Shown here piece by piece: positions 6,405 to 6,606 of a DNA stretch of 6,606 nucleotides. The notes under the pieces are model-generated. The model worked only from the letters and a program-made list of their open reading frames with translations. It searched no databases and was not told where the DNA came from. Source of the stretch: Actinomycetes bacterium. GTDB lineage: Bacteria > Actinomycetota > Actinomycetes > Actinomycetales > Beutenbergiaceae. Numbering within the stretch: the stretch's first letter is position 1; each line of letters opens with the position of its first letter. The stretch lies in NCBI GenBank assembly GCA_021793935.1, contig JAJYRV010000112.1:1-6606 (forward strand), given 5' to 3'. The position numbers were made by a program, and so were the translations under genes.

Positions 6405-6606
6405 TTAGGCGTTGCCGTCGAAGAGCGAGGTGACCGAACCGTCGTCGAACACTTCGCGGATAGCGCGGGCGATGAGAGGGGCGATGGAGAGCACGGTGAG
6501 GCACTCGAACCGCTTCTCCGGAGGGATGGGGATGGTGTCGGTGACGACGACTTCCCGCGCCCCGCATTCCTGCAGCCGCTGAGCGGCCGGATCGGAGAGC
6601 ACCCCG
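6405..6606 (-). CDS. prs: Ribose-phosphate diphosphokinase (PRPP synthetase), C-terminal fragment
   Basis: Enzyme that makes PRPP from ribose 5-phosphate and ATP, feeding purine, pyrimidine, histidine, tryptophan and NAD synthesis (family knowledge). Only the last 66 residues are visible, because the gene continues past the right edge. The fragment matches the end of bacterial class I Prs: GVLSDPAAQRL, then REVVVTDTIPIPPEKRF, then LTVLSIAPLIARAIREVF, ending with GSVTSLFDGNA. The catalytic and PRPP-binding motifs lie in the unseen part. The GTG near 6602 is an internal Val codon, not a start. Stop is TAA. It is co-directional with rplY but separated by 237 bases with possible terminator and promoter signals. 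Confidence 0.95.
   Translation of the reverse strand, partial: GVLSDPAAQRLQECGAREVVVTDTIPIPPEKRFECLTVLSIAPLIARAIREVFDDGSVTSLFDGNA

Noticed and set aside
6160..6567. Minus-strand open frame of 135 codons across the prs-rplY gap
   Set aside because: It overlaps the prs 3' end in another frame for about 160 bases and runs just into rplY. It is Arg/His/Gly/Ser-rich with no recognisable motif, and the gap is better explained by terminator, promoter and leader signals.

Overview
This is a strongly GC-rich chromosomal window that reads as an Actinomycetota core-genome locus. The evidence is the gene order prs - rplY (L25/Ctc) - pth - mfd - SurA_N-type lipoprotein - mazG, the two-domain L25 with a long acidic tail, and frequent non-ATG starts. 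From memory, a similar mfd - lipoprotein - mazG order, followed by eno, occurs in mycobacteria and streptomycetes. I cannot name a genus.

All genes lie on the minus strand, so transcription runs from high to low coordinates. At the right edge is the 3' end of prs (phosphoribosyl diphosphate synthase), cut by the window. A 237-base gap follows. It holds GC-rich inverted repeats next to prs (possible terminator), a TAGAAT candidate -10 box, and about 100 bases of potentially structured leader before rplY. From rplY onward the genes are tightly packed. rplY is followed after 3 bases by pth, which is followed after 25 bases by mfd. About 50 bases after mfd comes a small secreted lipoprotein gene with a SurA N-terminal-like domain. 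Its stop codon shares one base with the proposed GTG start of mazG, which ends 15 bases before the left edge. The gene beyond is unseen.

The genes read as housekeeping: PRPP supply (prs), 5S rRNA-binding ribosomal protein (rplY), release of stalled peptidyl-tRNA (pth), transcription-coupled repair (mfd), an exported lipoprotein of unknown role, and clean-up of non-canonical nucleoside triphosphates (mazG). rplY-mazG could be one operon, possibly with an internal promoter before the lipoprotein gene.

I see no mobile element, CRISPR array, tRNA, rRNA or defence system. The very long plus-strand frames opposite mfd, pth and rplY are GC-bias shadows. The items most worth a second look are the rplY leader, the SurA_N-only lipoprotein, the TTG start of pth, the repeat-bearing linker in MazG, and the absence of TGA among the six stop codons.
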